This document shows, piece by piece, positions 44,114 to 52,697 of a DNA stretch of 64,000 nucleotides. Position numbers and translations under genes: made by a program. The DNA comes from Streptomyces sp. PKU-EA00015 (GTDB taxonomy: Bacteria > Actinomycetota > Actinomycetes > Streptomycetales > Streptomycetaceae): contig NZ_JABZEE010000001.1 in NCBI RefSeq assembly GCF_013387495.1, positions 310,001-374,000 of the forward strand. Reading direction: 5' to 3'. The notes below the pieces were generated by a model that worked only from the letters and a program-made list of their open reading frames with translations, did no database searches and was not told where the DNA came from. Within the stretch, counting starts at the first letter, position 1. Each line of letters starts with the position of its first letter.

Positions 44114-45760
44114 ATGCCACTCACCCCCGCTTTCCTCACCTGCTCCTCCCTCGGCTTCGCCTGGCCGGACGGCACGCAGGTGTTCGACGATTTCCAGCTC
44201 GCCGTCGGCCCCGGCCGTACGGGCCTGATCGGCCTCAACGGCTCGGGGAAGTCCACCCTGTTGAAACTGATCGCCGGCGATCTCGTCCCCGTCTCGGGCA
44301 CGGTCCGGGTCGCGGGCGAGGTCGGGTACCTGCCGCAGAACCTGGTCCTCGACACGGGCCTGCGCGTCGACGAGGTGCTGGGCATCGCCGCGACCCGCGC
44401 GGCGCTGCACGCCATCGAGGGCGGAGATCCGAGCGAGGAGCACTTCACCGCGGTCGGCGACGACTGGGACGTGGAGGAGCGCGCACGCGCCGCGCTCGAC
44501 CAGCTCGGTCTCGGGCACATCGGCCTGGACCGCACCATCGGCGAGGTGTCGGGCGGCGAGGGCGTCCTGCTGCGGCTGGCGGCCCTGCTGCTGGCCCGGC
44601 CGGACGTGCTGCTGCTCGACGAGCCGACCAACAACCTCGACCTGTACGCGCGCCGCAGGCTCTACGACGCGGTCACGGCCTGGTCCGGGGTCATGGTGGT
44701 CGTCAGCCACGACCGTGAACTCCTCGAACGCGTCGACCAGATCGCCGACCTGCGCGACGGCGAGGTGAGCTGGTACGGCGGCAACTTCACGGCGTACGAG
44801 CAGGCTCTCGCCGTCGAACAGGAGGCGGCGGAGCGGATGGTGCGTGTGGCGGAGGCCGACGTGCAACGGCAGAAGCGCGAACTGGCCGAAGCACAGGTGA
44901 AGTTGGCACGCCGCAAGCGGTACGGGCAGAAGATGTGGGACAGCAAGCGCGAGCCCAAGATCGTGATGGGCGCCCGCAAGCGCGCCGCTCAGGAGTCGGC
45001 GGGCAAGCACCGCATCATGCACACGGAACGGCTCGCGGAGGCACGCGAACGCCTCGACGAGGCCGCGGAAGCCGTACGCGACGACGACGAGATCCGCATC
45101 GAGCTGCCGCACACCATCGTCCACCCGGGGCGCGGAGTGCTGCGGCTGAGCGGACTGCGCCTGCGGTACGGCGCAGAGATCCCCGGCGAGCTGGAGGTGC
45201 GCGGGCCCGAGCGCATCGCCCTGGTCGGGCGCAACGGCGCGGGCAAGACGACGCTGCTGCGCACCATCACCGGGGAGCTCTCGCCGGTGGCCGGCGAGGC
45301 GGTCGCACAGGTTCCGCTGCGCTTCCTGCCGCAGCGTCTCGATCTGCTCGACGACGGCCTGAGCGTGGTCGAGAACGTGGCCCGCTTCGCGCCGGGCGCG
45401 ACGAACAACGCGATCCGGGCCAAACTCGCGCGCTTCCTGTTCCGCGGGGCGCTCGCCGACCAGCCGGCGGGGACGCTGTCGGGCGGTGAGCGCTTCAGGG
45501 CCGCCCTCGCCGCTCTGCTGCTGGCCGAGCCCGCGCCGCAGCTGCTCATGCTGGACGAGCCGACGAACAACCTCGACATGGCGAGCGTGCGGCGGCTGAC
45601 GGCGGCGCTGGAGTCCTACGAGGGCGCGCTGATCGTGGCGAGCCACGACGTGACGTTCCTGGAGTCGATCGGCGTCACACGCCGGCTGCTGCTGGACGGC
45701 GAGGGGCTGCGGGACATCTCGGCCGACGAGCTGGGGTCGGAGGCGTTTCCGGAGAGCTGA
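44114..45760 (+). CDS. ABC-F family ATP-binding protein
   Basis: The 548-residue protein has two ATP-binding cassettes without membrane segments. The first has GLNGSGKST, VSGGEGVLLRLAALLLARP and VLLLDEPTNNLD. The second has GRNGAGKTT, LSGGERFRAALAALLLAEP and LLMLDEPTNNLD. The linker between them contains a long charged helix pair rich in Glu, Arg and Lys. It acts on ribosomes by family, perhaps in protection from a ribosome-binding antibiotic. The ATG at 44114 has GGAGA 5 nt upstream. Its promoter and leader are unusually elaborate. A large hairpin follows the stop. Confidence 0.9.
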   Translation: MPLTPAFLTCSSLGFAWPDGTQVFDDFQLAVGPGRTGLIGLNGSGKSTLLKLIAGDLVPVSGTVRVAGEVGYLPQNLVLDTGLRVDEVLGIAATRAALHAIEGGDPSEEHFTAVGDDWDVEERARAALDQLGLGHIGLDRTIGEVSGGEGVLLRLAALLLARPDVLLLDEPTNNLDLYARRRLYDAVTAWSGVMVVVSHDRELLERVDQIADLRDGEVSWYGGNFTAYEQALAVEQEAAERMVRVAEADVQRQKRELAEAQVKLARRKRYGQKMWDSKREPKIVMGARKRAAQESAGKHRIMHTERLAEARERLDEAAEAVRDDDEIRIELPHTIVHPGRGVLRLSGLRLRYGAEIPGELEVRGPERIALVGRNGAGKTTLLRTITGELSPVAGEAVAQVPLRFLPQRLDLLDDGLSVVENVARFAPGATNNAIRAKLARFLFRGALADQPAGTLSGGERFRAALAALLLAEPAPQLLMLDEPTNNLDMASVRRLTAALESYEGALIVASHDVTFLESIGVTRRLLLDGEGLRDISADELGSEAFPES

Positions 45761-45764
45761 GGAC

Positions 45765-45840
45765 GGCGCGGTGCGAGGGCGGGGCCGGCCGGAACCGGAA
45801 GGTGATCTACCTCTCCCTGCGCACCGCGCCACCTGGCCAC
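45765..45840 (+). terminator. Large hairpin after the ABC-F gene
   Basis: GGCGCGGTGCG (45765-45775) and CGCACCGCGCC (45830-45840) pair perfectly, with AGGG/CCCT adding four more pairs after a one-base bulge. The loop is long (about 45 nt). Confidence 0.5.
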
Positions 45841-45904
45841 ATAACCATACGTAAGGGGACACTGCGGATCCGGGCTTGGCCGAGGCCTTATCGCGTGCTT
45901 AACC

Positions 45905-45931
45905 TACGGTTTCGTAACCTACGAATCCGTA
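45905..45931. promoter_or_regulatory. 27-bp palindromic operator upstream of the desaturase gene
   Basis: Two 12-bp arms, TACGGTTTCGTA and TACGAATCCGTA, are inverted repeats with one mismatch, around ACC. The inner part TTCGTA-ACC-TACGAA is perfect. The site ends 28 bp before the GTG start and is a likely binding site for a TetR-type lipid regulator. Confidence 0.7.
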
Positions 45932-45959
45932 AGTGCCACGCCCGTCCCCTGGAGCACTC

Positions 45960-46934
45960 GTGACGATCACCTCTCCCCACCTCGGCAGCTCGGATGCCTG
46001 GAGCGACGCCCGGCTGCTGTACGCACTCGAAGAGGTCGTGGAGACGGAGCTCAACCGCCACCTCAAGGTCGCCAAGGACTGGATGCCGCACGAGTACGTG
46101 CCCTTCGGCGACGGCCGGAACTTCCCGGGCCTCTTCGAGGACGGGGAGGCCTGGGAGCCGGACCAGTCCAAGGTCACCGACATCGGCCGCATCGCCCTCG
46201 TGGTGAACCTGCTGACCGAGGACAACCTCCCGAGCTACCACCACGAGATCGCCACCCTCTTCGGCCGCGACGGCGCGTGGGGCACCTGGGTGCACCGCTG
46301 GACCGCGGAGGAGGGCCGGCACGGCATCGTCATGCGCGACTACCTGCTCACCTCGCGCGCGGTCGACCCGGACAAGCTGGAGCAGTTCCGCATGGCGCAC
46401 ATGGCGGAGGGCTTCGAGTCGGACAACCGCCACTCGATGCTGCACTCCGTCGCGTACGTCGCCTTCCAGGAGCTCGCGACCCGCGTCTCGCACCGCAACA
46501 CCGGCCACCAGTCGGGCGACCCCGTCTGCGACCGGATGCTGGCGCGCATCGCGACCGACGAGAACCTGCACATGGTCTTCTACCGCAACCTGCTGAGCGC
46601 GGCCTTCGAGCTCGCCCCCGACCTGACCATGCAGGCCGTCCGCGACGTCGTGGTCAACTTCCGGATGCCCGGACACGGCATGCCCGGCTTCGAGCGCGCG
46701 GCCGCCCAGATGGCGATCGGCGAGATCTACAACCTGCGCATCCACCACGACGACGTCCTCCAGCCGGTGCTCCGCTTCCTGAAGATCATGGAGATCGACG
46801 GCCTGGGCCCCGAGGGCCTCAAGGCTCAGGAGGAGCTCGGCCTGTACATGGGCGGGCTGGACTCCGAGGCGAGGAAGTTCGACGAGAGGCTCGCCGCCCG
46901 CAAGACCCGCATGGCGGCCCGCGCGGGGAAGTGA
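45960..46934 (+). CDS. Acyl-ACP desaturase (diiron)
   Basis: The 324-residue protein is a soluble ferritin-like desaturase. Iron ligands are visible in TAEEGRHG (EExxH) and in DENLHMVFYR (DExxH), with further glutamates in VVETELNRHL and LLTEDNLPSYHHEI. It introduces a double bond into acyl chains carried on ACP, using a ferredoxin or similar donor. Mycobacterial DesA and plant stearoyl-ACP desaturase are relatives. The GTG at 45960 has GGAG 5 nt upstream. The strong palindrome at 45905 suggests lipid- or temperature-responsive control. Confidence 0.9.
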   Translation: MTITSPHLGSSDAWSDARLLYALEEVVETELNRHLKVAKDWMPHEYVPFGDGRNFPGLFEDGEAWEPDQSKVTDIGRIALVVNLLTEDNLPSYHHEIATLFGRDGAWGTWVHRWTAEEGRHGIVMRDYLLTSRAVDPDKLEQFRMAHMAEGFESDNRHSMLHSVAYVAFQELATRVSHRNTGHQSGDPVCDRMLARIATDENLHMVFYRNLLSAAFELAPDLTMQAVRDVVVNFRMPGHGMPGFERAAAQMAIGEIYNLRIHHDDVLQPVLRFLKIMEIDGLGPEGLKAQEELGLYMGGLDSEARKFDERLAARKTRMAARAGK

Positions 46935-46970
46935 CGCCGGGGCCGGCCGAACCGGCGTACGGGCCCGGTC

Positions 46971-48323
46971 TCACCACGCGGCCTCCTGGTAGTCCTTGAG
47001 GAACACGCCTGCGACCGGGTCGCCCGCCTCACCGCGCACGATCGGGTCGTAGATCCGCGCCGCGCCGTCGACGACGTCGAGCGGCGTGCGGGTGCCGAAG
47101 GCGGCGATCCGCGCCTTGCGCGGCGCGGGGTTCTCGTCGGTGATCCATCCGGTGTCGACGCTGCACATGTGCACGCCCTCGGCGGCGAGCTGCGCCGCGC
47201 TCGTGCGCGTGAGCATGTTCAGTGCCGCCTTGGCCATGTTGGTCTGCGGGTGGCGGGCCGTCTTGTTGCGCACCGCGAACCGGCCCTCCACTGCGGTCAC
47301 ATTGACGATGTACCGCCGCGGCCTGGGCGAGGCCAGCAGCAGCGGCAGCAGGCGGTCGGCGAGCAGGGCCGGCGCCAGGGCGTTGACCAGCTGGGTCTCG
47401 AGCAGCTCGGCGGGGTCGAGGCCGCCGAGCCGGGCCGACCAGGAGTTCTCCGGCGCGAGGTCGGGCAGCAGGCCCGTCTGGTCGGACGCCTCCGCCTCGG
47501 CCTCCGGCAGGACGAGTGAGAGGGCGCCGTCCGGTGCCCCCACGGCCGCCATCGGCGCATAACCGGGCGCCATGAGCACGCCGGGCCGCGAGGCGCCGCT
47601 CTCCCCCGCGGCCAGCAGCGCGTACGCCTCGGGCGGGCGGCGGATCGTCTGCGCGGCGTTGTTGACCAGGACGTCCAATGGCTCGCCGCCGTCGCGCAGC
47701 CGCTCGCACAGGCCCAGCACCTGCCGCGGGTCACGCAGGTCGACGGCGGCGACCGTCAGCCGGCCGAGCCACTCGCGGCTGCCGGGCACGGCCCGGAACC
47801 TGCGCAGCGTGTCGTCCGGGAACCGGCTCGTGACCAGCAGCTCGGCACCATCCCGCAGCATCATCAGCGCCAGCTGGAAGCCGATCTTCACCCGGCCGCC
47901 GGTGAGCAGGACCCGCCGTCCGCGCAGATCCGTGCTCAGCGAGCGCCGGGCGGTGTTGTCGGCGGCGCAGGGCGGGCAGAGCCGGTGGTAGAAACTGTCG
48001 GCCTGTCGGTAGAGCGCCTTGCAGACATAGCAACGCCGGGGTCGCTCGTAGTGCTCGACGTCCCGGCCGGGCTCCACGGCCGCGAGCGGCGCCTCCTCCC
48101 GCCGGTCGAGGGCGCCCGTGGCGGTCCCGGCCGCGAGGGCGGCATCGGCCTCGGACCGGGCGCGCCGCACGGCCTTGCGCCGCAGATTGCGGCTCTCGCG
48201 CGCGAACGACGCGGCGATCGACTCGCCCCTCATCCGCCGGGGATCGCCCAGCGGCAGCGCGCGCAGCTTGCGCGCCATGAGCGCGAAGGCGTCCAACTCG
48301 TCGTCCGTGACCTGGTCGTTCAT
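46971..48323 (-). CDS. SDR family protein with N-terminal zinc-ribbon-like motif, no catalytic Tyr
   Basis: The 450-residue protein has an N-terminal helical, Arg-rich region, then CYVCKALYRQADSFYHRLCP followed by PCA, giving two CxxC pairs as in a zinc ribbon. An SDR-like Rossmann domain follows: VLLTGGRVKIGFQLALMMLR for NAD(P) and LDVLVNNAAQTIRR with the SDR NNAxQ motif. The usual YxxxK active site is replaced by TNMAKAALNML; the lysine remains but tyrosine is threonine. Catalysis is therefore doubtful or altered. It is convergent with the desaturase gene and divergent from the WXG100 cluster. Confidence 0.8.
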   Translation of the reverse strand: MNDQVTDDELDAFALMARKLRALPLGDPRRMRGESIAASFARESRNLRRKAVRRARSEADAALAAGTATGALDRREEAPLAAVEPGRDVEHYERPRRCYVCKALYRQADSFYHRLCPPCAADNTARRSLSTDLRGRRVLLTGGRVKIGFQLALMMLRDGAELLVTSRFPDDTLRRFRAVPGSREWLGRLTVAAVDLRDPRQVLGLCERLRDGGEPLDVLVNNAAQTIRRPPEAYALLAAGESGASRPGVLMAPGYAPMAAVGAPDGALSLVLPEAEAEASDQTGLLPDLAPENSWSARLGGLDPAELLETQLVNALAPALLADRLLPLLLASPRPRRYIVNVTAVEGRFAVRNKTARHPQTNMAKAALNMLTRTSAAQLAAEGVHMCSVDTGWITDENPAPRKARIAAFGTRTPLDVVDGAARIYDPIVRGEAGDPVAGVFLKDYQEAAW

Positions 48324-48456
48324 GTCGTCGTCCCACCCCTGCCGAGTCCGGTGATCTTAACGACACGCCGTCAATCGGAGCATCCGGATATCCCCCCACT
48401 CGTGCGGGGTACGGCAGTTGTCCCCTGCGGCGGACGGTCTGCCAGGGTGAGCGGCC

Positions 48457-48762
48457 ATGGATCCCGATCTCGAGGTGAACGGCCGTCAGCTGGCCCGGTT
48501 CTGCCGGGCCCTGGACGAGTCGCTGACGTCACTGGGCGAGGCGCGCCGAGCGCTGGAACACGTACGGGCGGACCAACTGGGCACCGCCGCTCTCGACGAG
48601 GCGTGCGACGGCTTCCAGAAGCGCTGGAAGTACGGCGCCGAACAACTCGACGACCGCATCACGTCCGTCCGCGACGGCGTGCAGGCCACGCGGGCCGGGT
48701 TCGCGGAGGTGGAGCGGGCGATCGAGACGGCGTTCAGGGCCGTGGCGGTGCGGCATGGCTGA
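48457..48762 (+). CDS. WXG100-like small helical protein
   Basis: The 101-residue protein is predicted almost entirely helical, with two long amphipathic helices (LEVNGRQLARFCRALDESLT and QATRAGFAEVERAIETAFRA) joined by a short turn, the ESX/WXG100 hairpin pattern. A strict WxG is lacking; FQKRWKYGAEQL includes W-x-x-G. It has no signal peptide. The ATG at 48457 is used. The next gene starts inside its last codons (8-bp overlap), so the two are likely made together as partners. Confidence 0.7.
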   Translation: MDPDLEVNGRQLARFCRALDESLTSLGEARRALEHVRADQLGTAALDEACDGFQKRWKYGAEQLDDRITSVRDGVQATRAGFAEVERAIETAFRAVAVRHG

Positions 48763-49978
48763 GTACCCGCACCTGGGCTGGGACCCGGCGCCGGGCAGCC
48801 CGGCGGAGATCGCGGCGCTCCAGAAGAAACTGCAGACCTCGGCGACGGCCCTGGGCACGGCGCACGCGCTGGTGAACCGCCTCCTCGGGGAGAGCGCGCA
48901 CTGGAGGGGCGAGGCGGCGCAGGCCTTCCGCGGCGCGCTGGACGGCGACCTCCCCCGGTACCTGAGGAACGCGCACCGCTCGGTGTCGAAGGCGTCGGCG
49001 CGACTGCTGTCGTGGCACGAGGACCTGGTTGGTTACCAGGCGACGGCACGGACGTACGAGACGAGGGCGCGGCTGTCCTCGGCGGAACTGCGGCGCGCGG
49101 AGTCCCACCACGACGCCCTCGCCGCGTCCCCGGACGCGCCGCCACCGGACCTCCGCACGGCGGCGTCCGCGGTGACGCGCGCGCGTACGGCACTGGCGTC
49201 GGTCCGCGCGCTGGCCCACGAACTGGAGGCGACGCACGCGGCGGAGGCGGCGCGCATCGCGAAGTCCCTGAACGAGGCGACGGACAGACTGGCACCGCGG
49301 GAGCCGGGGGCGTTGGACAAGGTGCTGGGCTGGGTCGACGACCATCTGGGTGACACGCTGGCGCTGCTGTCGGCCGGGCTTGGACTCGCCGCGATCCTTG
49401 CTTCCGGCCCGTTGGCCGTGCCCCTGTTGTTTGCAGCGGCCGGGCTCAGTCTCGCCGCCTTCGCTTCCCATGCGAACGACCCGCGACACCGAGCAGCCCT
49501 CAAGGCTGGTTTCACCGATGGGCGATTCGACGGCAAGTTCTGGTCCAGCGCAGTCACCCTGACGGCTGATGCACTCGGTGCCGTACCCGGAGTGGGTGCC
49601 GTCGCTCAGGGAGCCAAGGGGATGACCGCTGCCACCAGGGCCGGCATCGCCGCCGAGCATGGTGCCGCGGCAACTCTGAGAAGCGGAACGAGCGCCCTGC
49701 GGTCAGACTCGATCGCCGCCATGCGCGAGATCAATGACGCCCCCAAGCCCGTGCTCGACTGGGTGGTTCGTCGCACAGATCCCAGGGTTCAGAAGCCCTT
49801 GGAGGTCGGAGTCGCCGGCGCCGGCGTGGCCACCTCGACAGTGAGCTTGACACCGGCCGACAGCAACGACAGCGCCAAGAACGCAGCGACGGCGGTCGAC
49901 GGCACCCGTCTCGCCGTGTCCGATGGGCCCGGCGCAGGGATGACAGCGGCCCGTACCTGGGCCGGCCTTGCTCGTTAG
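48755..49978 (+). CDS. WXG100/LXG-like protein with central membrane segments
   Basis: The 407-residue protein starts with a WXG100-like helical domain (LQKKLQTSATALGTAHALVN, SAHWRGEAAQAFRGAL with a WxGEAAxAF motif) followed by coiled-coil-like helices. Two hydrophobic segments follow (about 200-235: LLSAGLGLAAILASGPLAVP, LLFAAAGLSLAAFASH). The C-terminal third (VTLTADALGAVPGVGAVAQG and on) has the look of the pre-toxin region of secreted type VII proteins. No toxin domain is recognisable at its end, where the sequence becomes simple and polar. It may be a truncated effector or a structural partner. The start overlaps the previous gene. Confidence 0.7.
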   Translation: MAEYPHLGWDPAPGSPAEIAALQKKLQTSATALGTAHALVNRLLGESAHWRGEAAQAFRGALDGDLPRYLRNAHRSVSKASARLLSWHEDLVGYQATARTYETRARLSSAELRRAESHHDALAASPDAPPPDLRTAASAVTRARTALASVRALAHELEATHAAEAARIAKSLNEATDRLAPREPGALDKVLGWVDDHLGDTLALLSAGLGLAAILASGPLAVPLLFAAAGLSLAAFASHANDPRHRAALKAGFTDGRFDGKFWSSAVTLTADALGAVPGVGAVAQGAKGMTAATRAGIAAEHGAAATLRSGTSALRSDSIAAMREINDAPKPVLDWVVRRTDPRVQKPLEVGVAGAGVATSTVSLTPADSNDSAKNAATAVDGTRLAVSDGPGAGMTAARTWAGLAR

Positions 49979-49986
49979 GAGTGAAC

Positions 49987-50649
49987 ATGACTGACCCCTG
50001 CTGGTTTCACCTGCCACCCGGTTTCGTCGAACTCGACCTCGACGACGTGGATGGTCTGACGCAGCGTCTGTGCGATGACATGAACGCACTCGGCATGGGC
50101 GGAACTGCCCTGCAAGCGCCCCATGCTGCATCGACGGCGCTGCGCATGTTCGGCGACCTTCGCGAGCACGGCACGATGTTCGTCGCAGTCGGCCTTCACG
50201 CTGATACAGACGCAGGTGTCTCCACGAGCGTCCTGTCGCTGTCAGAGGTGATGGTGGGAACCTGCACGAGCACGTTGGCCGCAGCACACTGCGGGCTGCG
50301 GTTGGCGGGCACGGACTTTGGCACCATCCGACGACGGGAGCTGGTGGAGCTGCCCTGCAGCACCGGCTCGGCGCTTGTGACGTGCACGCTTCCACCGCCA
50401 CCCGATATGGGAGGCGACCCAGCGGCGATGGCGACCGGCAGCCAAGAGGTTTTCCAGGCCCGCCTGTGTGTGCCACGCCCCTCGGGCCCCCGCGTGATCG
50501 TCATCGATCTGACCACCACTGCAGTCGAGTTCTGCGACGAGTACACGGAGATTCTTATGGGTGTAGGCAGGACGGTCACATTCGAACCTTCTGCCCCACC
50601 CACAGTCTCCCCTCCTCCGCGGAGCACACTCTCGGATCTGGCGCTGTGA
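49987..50649 (+). CDS. Hypothetical protein of the WXG100 cluster
   Basis: The 220-residue protein starts MTDPCWFHLPPGFVELDLDD and is predicted mixed alpha/beta: VGLHADTDAGVSTSVLSLSE, LPPPPDMGGDPAAMATGSQE, VFQARLCVPRPSGPRVIVID. I do not recognise the family; similar proteins with a PPGF(V/A)xLxL start occur near type VII genes in Streptomyces, where they may act as chaperones or immunity proteins. The ATG at 49987 has AGGAG 5 nt upstream (the GTG at 49981 is less likely). It lies 8 bp after the preceding gene. Confidence 0.6.
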   Translation: MTDPCWFHLPPGFVELDLDDVDGLTQRLCDDMNALGMGGTALQAPHAASTALRMFGDLREHGTMFVAVGLHADTDAGVSTSVLSLSEVMVGTCTSTLAAAHCGLRLAGTDFGTIRRRELVELPCSTGSALVTCTLPPPPDMGGDPAAMATGSQEVFQARLCVPRPSGPRVIVIDLTTTAVEFCDEYTEILMGVGRTVTFEPSAPPTVSPPPRSTLSDLAL

Positions 50650-51257
50650 TGCACCAGGGGCCCCCACCTTCGACCGGGACTGCGCTGGACCACCTACCGA
50701 CCGCGGCAGCACACGCCCGAAGCATGTGGCGTCGACAGATGTGGCTTATGGCATCGGTAGCAACGCCGCTGCTCGTCCTCGGAGCCGGACAACTCGCAGC
50801 CACCCCTGATTGGGCCGTACCGCCGATCGTGCTGGTTGTCGTCGTCTCGCCAGTGGCGATCTTGATCACCACCTCGGCTCTGGTGCTCGCCCCCCGCTCG
50901 GCACGCATCCTCCGGACCTATGCCTGGAGGGAGTACATCTGCAGCTACCCGCCATTTGGCGGACGCAGAGACTTCCTTATCGCACTCCACCTGCCGACCG
51001 GAGAGGAAGTCATGCTCCACACCACCCCGTTCCGCTGCGACTTGAGGCACAAGCAGAACGCGTATCCCGACAGGATCTGGTTCGCAGGCGACCCCGCATG
51101 CGGCGGCGTGTTGTCGCCAGTGGGCGGCCACTTCCCGGTCAGGGCCGTCAACCCTGCGCTCTGGGAGGAACCGTCCGCCGATGTGCAAACCGCCGACGCA
51201 CGCGCCGAGGCCGCAGGCCTGGCCAGGGACGGCCGGTACCTGCGGCGCTGGTTCTGA
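50649..51257 (+). CDS. Hypothetical protein with two membrane segments, WXG100 cluster
   Basis: The 202-residue protein starts at ATG 50649, which shares its first base with the TGA of the preceding gene (TGATG), so translation is coupled. It has two membrane segments (MWLMASVATPLLVLGAGQLA and WAVPPIVLVVVVSPVAILIT) and a soluble C-terminal domain with IWFAGDPACGGVLSPVGGHF. The layout resembles small membrane proteins next to WXG100 genes in actinobacteria. Function unknown. Confidence 0.65.
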   Translation: MHQGPPPSTGTALDHLPTAAAHARSMWRRQMWLMASVATPLLVLGAGQLAATPDWAVPPIVLVVVVSPVAILITTSALVLAPRSARILRTYAWREYICSYPPFGGRRDFLIALHLPTGEEVMLHTTPFRCDLRHKQNAYPDRIWFAGDPACGGVLSPVGGHFPVRAVNPALWEEPSADVQTADARAEAAGLARDGRYLRRWF

Positions 51258-51269
51258 ACGGGCCTCCAG

Positions 51270-51515
51270 TCAGCCACGTCCCCGCTTCAACCGCTGCCGC
51301 TCCTTCTCCGAGAGCCCGCCCCACACGCCGAATCTCTCGTCGTGCGTCAGCGCGTACTCCAGGCACGCCACCCTCCCCTCGCACGCTCCGCACAGCTGCT
51401 TCGCCTCGCGGGTGGAGGAGCCGGGGGCCGGGAAGAAGAACTCCGGGCCCGCCTGGGCGCACAGGGCCGTCTCCTGCCAGGCCAGTTCCGGGTCGGTGAT
51501 GGTGTTGATCGCCAT
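51270..51515 (-). CDS. WhiB family iron-sulfur regulator
   Basis: The 81-residue protein contains the WhiB signature: four cysteines in ALCAQAG and LCGACEGRVACLEYAL (C-x2-C-x5-C), which hold a 4Fe-4S cluster, and the GVWGG turn in RFGVWGGLSEKERQRLKRGR with a basic tail for DNA or sigma-factor contact. Length matches the small WhiB-like proteins of Streptomyces. The ATG at 51515 has AAGGTG 6 nt upstream; an in-frame start 60 bp further up is less likely. It is convergent with the WXG100 cluster. The paralogue is not assigned. Confidence 0.9.
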   Translation of the reverse strand: MAINTITDPELAWQETALCAQAGPEFFFPAPGSSTREAKQLCGACEGRVACLEYALTHDERFGVWGGLSEKERQRLKRGRG

Positions 51516-51584
51516 GTACGTCACCTTGCCCCGTGGCGATAAACAGTCGATCAATGACGCGTCAACGACTGCCACCGTTTGCGT

Positions 51585-52382
51585 TCAGCCGTGCTGTTCG
51601 ACGCCCCGCAGGACCGCGAACCGCGCTCCCGCCGGGTCCGCGAGGCGGGCGAAGCGGCCCACGCCCTCCATCGTGGTCGGGGGCATCCTGATCTCGCCGC
51701 CGAGTTCCTGGGCCGTGGTCACGGCCGCGTCGCAGTCGGCGACCTCGAAGTACGGCAGCCAGAACGGGCCCAGGTCCTTCTCCGACGGGTCCGCCGTCAG
51801 CGGGACGGCTCCGGCGAACGCCGCCTCCGGGTCCGAGCCGCCCGGGCGGATCAGGGTGTAGGCGCCACTGCCGTCCGGGAGCGGCATCGCGGACGTCTCC
51901 CACCCGAGGACGGTGGAGTAGAAGGCGAGCGCGGAGTCCGGCTCGGGGGTGTACAACTCGAGCCAGCACAGCGCGCCGGGGTCGCCCACGACGTCGAGTC
52001 CCTTGTTCCTCCCCGGCTGCCAGGCGGAGAAGCCCGCGCCCGACGGGTCCATGAAGACCGCCATGCGGCCCTGGTCGAAGACGTCCATCGGCGCGTACAC
52101 CACCGTGCCGCCGTTGCCCTCGACCGCCTCGGCCGTCGCGTCGAGGTCCGGTGTCTGGAAGTAGACGCTCCAGCCGGCGGGCGCCCGGTCGGCGGGGACG
52201 GTCATGCCGGCGGCGACGGTCCTGCCGTCGAGGCGGAACATGCCGTAGCCGCCCGCGTCCGGACCGGCGGACGCGAACTCCCAGCCGAACAGCCTGCCGT
52301 AGAAGAAGGTGGCGGCATCGAGGTCGGGGGTGCCGAGGTCGATCCAGTTCGGCGAGCCGGTGACGTAGGCGGTGCTGAGCAT
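51585..52382 (-). CDS. VOC family protein with two glyoxalase-like modules
   Basis: The 265-residue protein has two VOC domains in tandem: GSPNWIDLGTPDLDAATFFY and ALCWLELYTPEPDSALAFYS each begin a module, and each ends with DPSGAGFSAWQP or DPAGARFAVLRG. Two-module proteins of this length are common in Streptomyces, with roles from antibiotic binding to lyase or hydroxylase chemistry. In the first module the usual metal-binding His is not obvious, so metal use is unclear. The ATG at 52382 is the normal start. Function beyond the fold cannot be given. Confidence 0.85.
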   Translation of the reverse strand: MLSTAYVTGSPNWIDLGTPDLDAATFFYGRLFGWEFASAGPDAGGYGMFRLDGRTVAAGMTVPADRAPAGWSVYFQTPDLDATAEAVEGNGGTVVYAPMDVFDQGRMAVFMDPSGAGFSAWQPGRNKGLDVVGDPGALCWLELYTPEPDSALAFYSTVLGWETSAMPLPDGSGAYTLIRPGGSDPEAAFAGAVPLTADPSEKDLGPFWLPYFEVADCDAAVTTAQELGGEIRMPPTTMEGVGRFARLADPAGARFAVLRGVEQHG

Positions 52383-52474
52383 GGTCCCTCCTTCGCGACC
52401 CCCCGGGCGACGGTCCTGCGACCGCGGTCCGTGCCGAGTCTGCTACCGAACCGCGCCGGACGCACGCAGTACCG

Positions 52475-52697
52475 GGTGCACGGCGATTCGCGCCTGGCCT
52501 GTCCATGAGGCGAATCCGACCTGTATCCGGGAGAGGCGAAGACCGGCGTGAGGGACGCCGCGGTGATCGCGGACGCCGCACGGACGATGCCGCACGCCCT
52601 GCGCTCTTTGGAACCGACCGACGAGATCACCGCCGAACTGACCGTGCCGGTCGGCTTCAACCAGGACCTCACGGCCGAGGCCACCCGCACCTCCAAC
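52475..52697 (+). mobile_element. IS110 family transposase fragment
   Basis: The plus strand reads APGLSMRRI, then after a one-base shift DLYPGEAKTGVRDAAVIADA, ARTMPHALRSLEPTDEITAE, LTVPVGFNQDLTAEATRTSN. This is the part of IS110 transposases following the DEDD motif, with the E-A-K-T-D-x-R-D-A signature (here with G for D). The N-terminus and the C-terminal serine-containing domain are missing. It ends exactly where the truncated MFS gene begins on the other strand. Confidence 0.8.

Noticed and set aside
48457..51257. A complete type VII secretion system
   Set aside because: No EccC ATPase, EccB, EccD or mycosin gene is present in the window; only WXG100-like and unknown proteins are seen.
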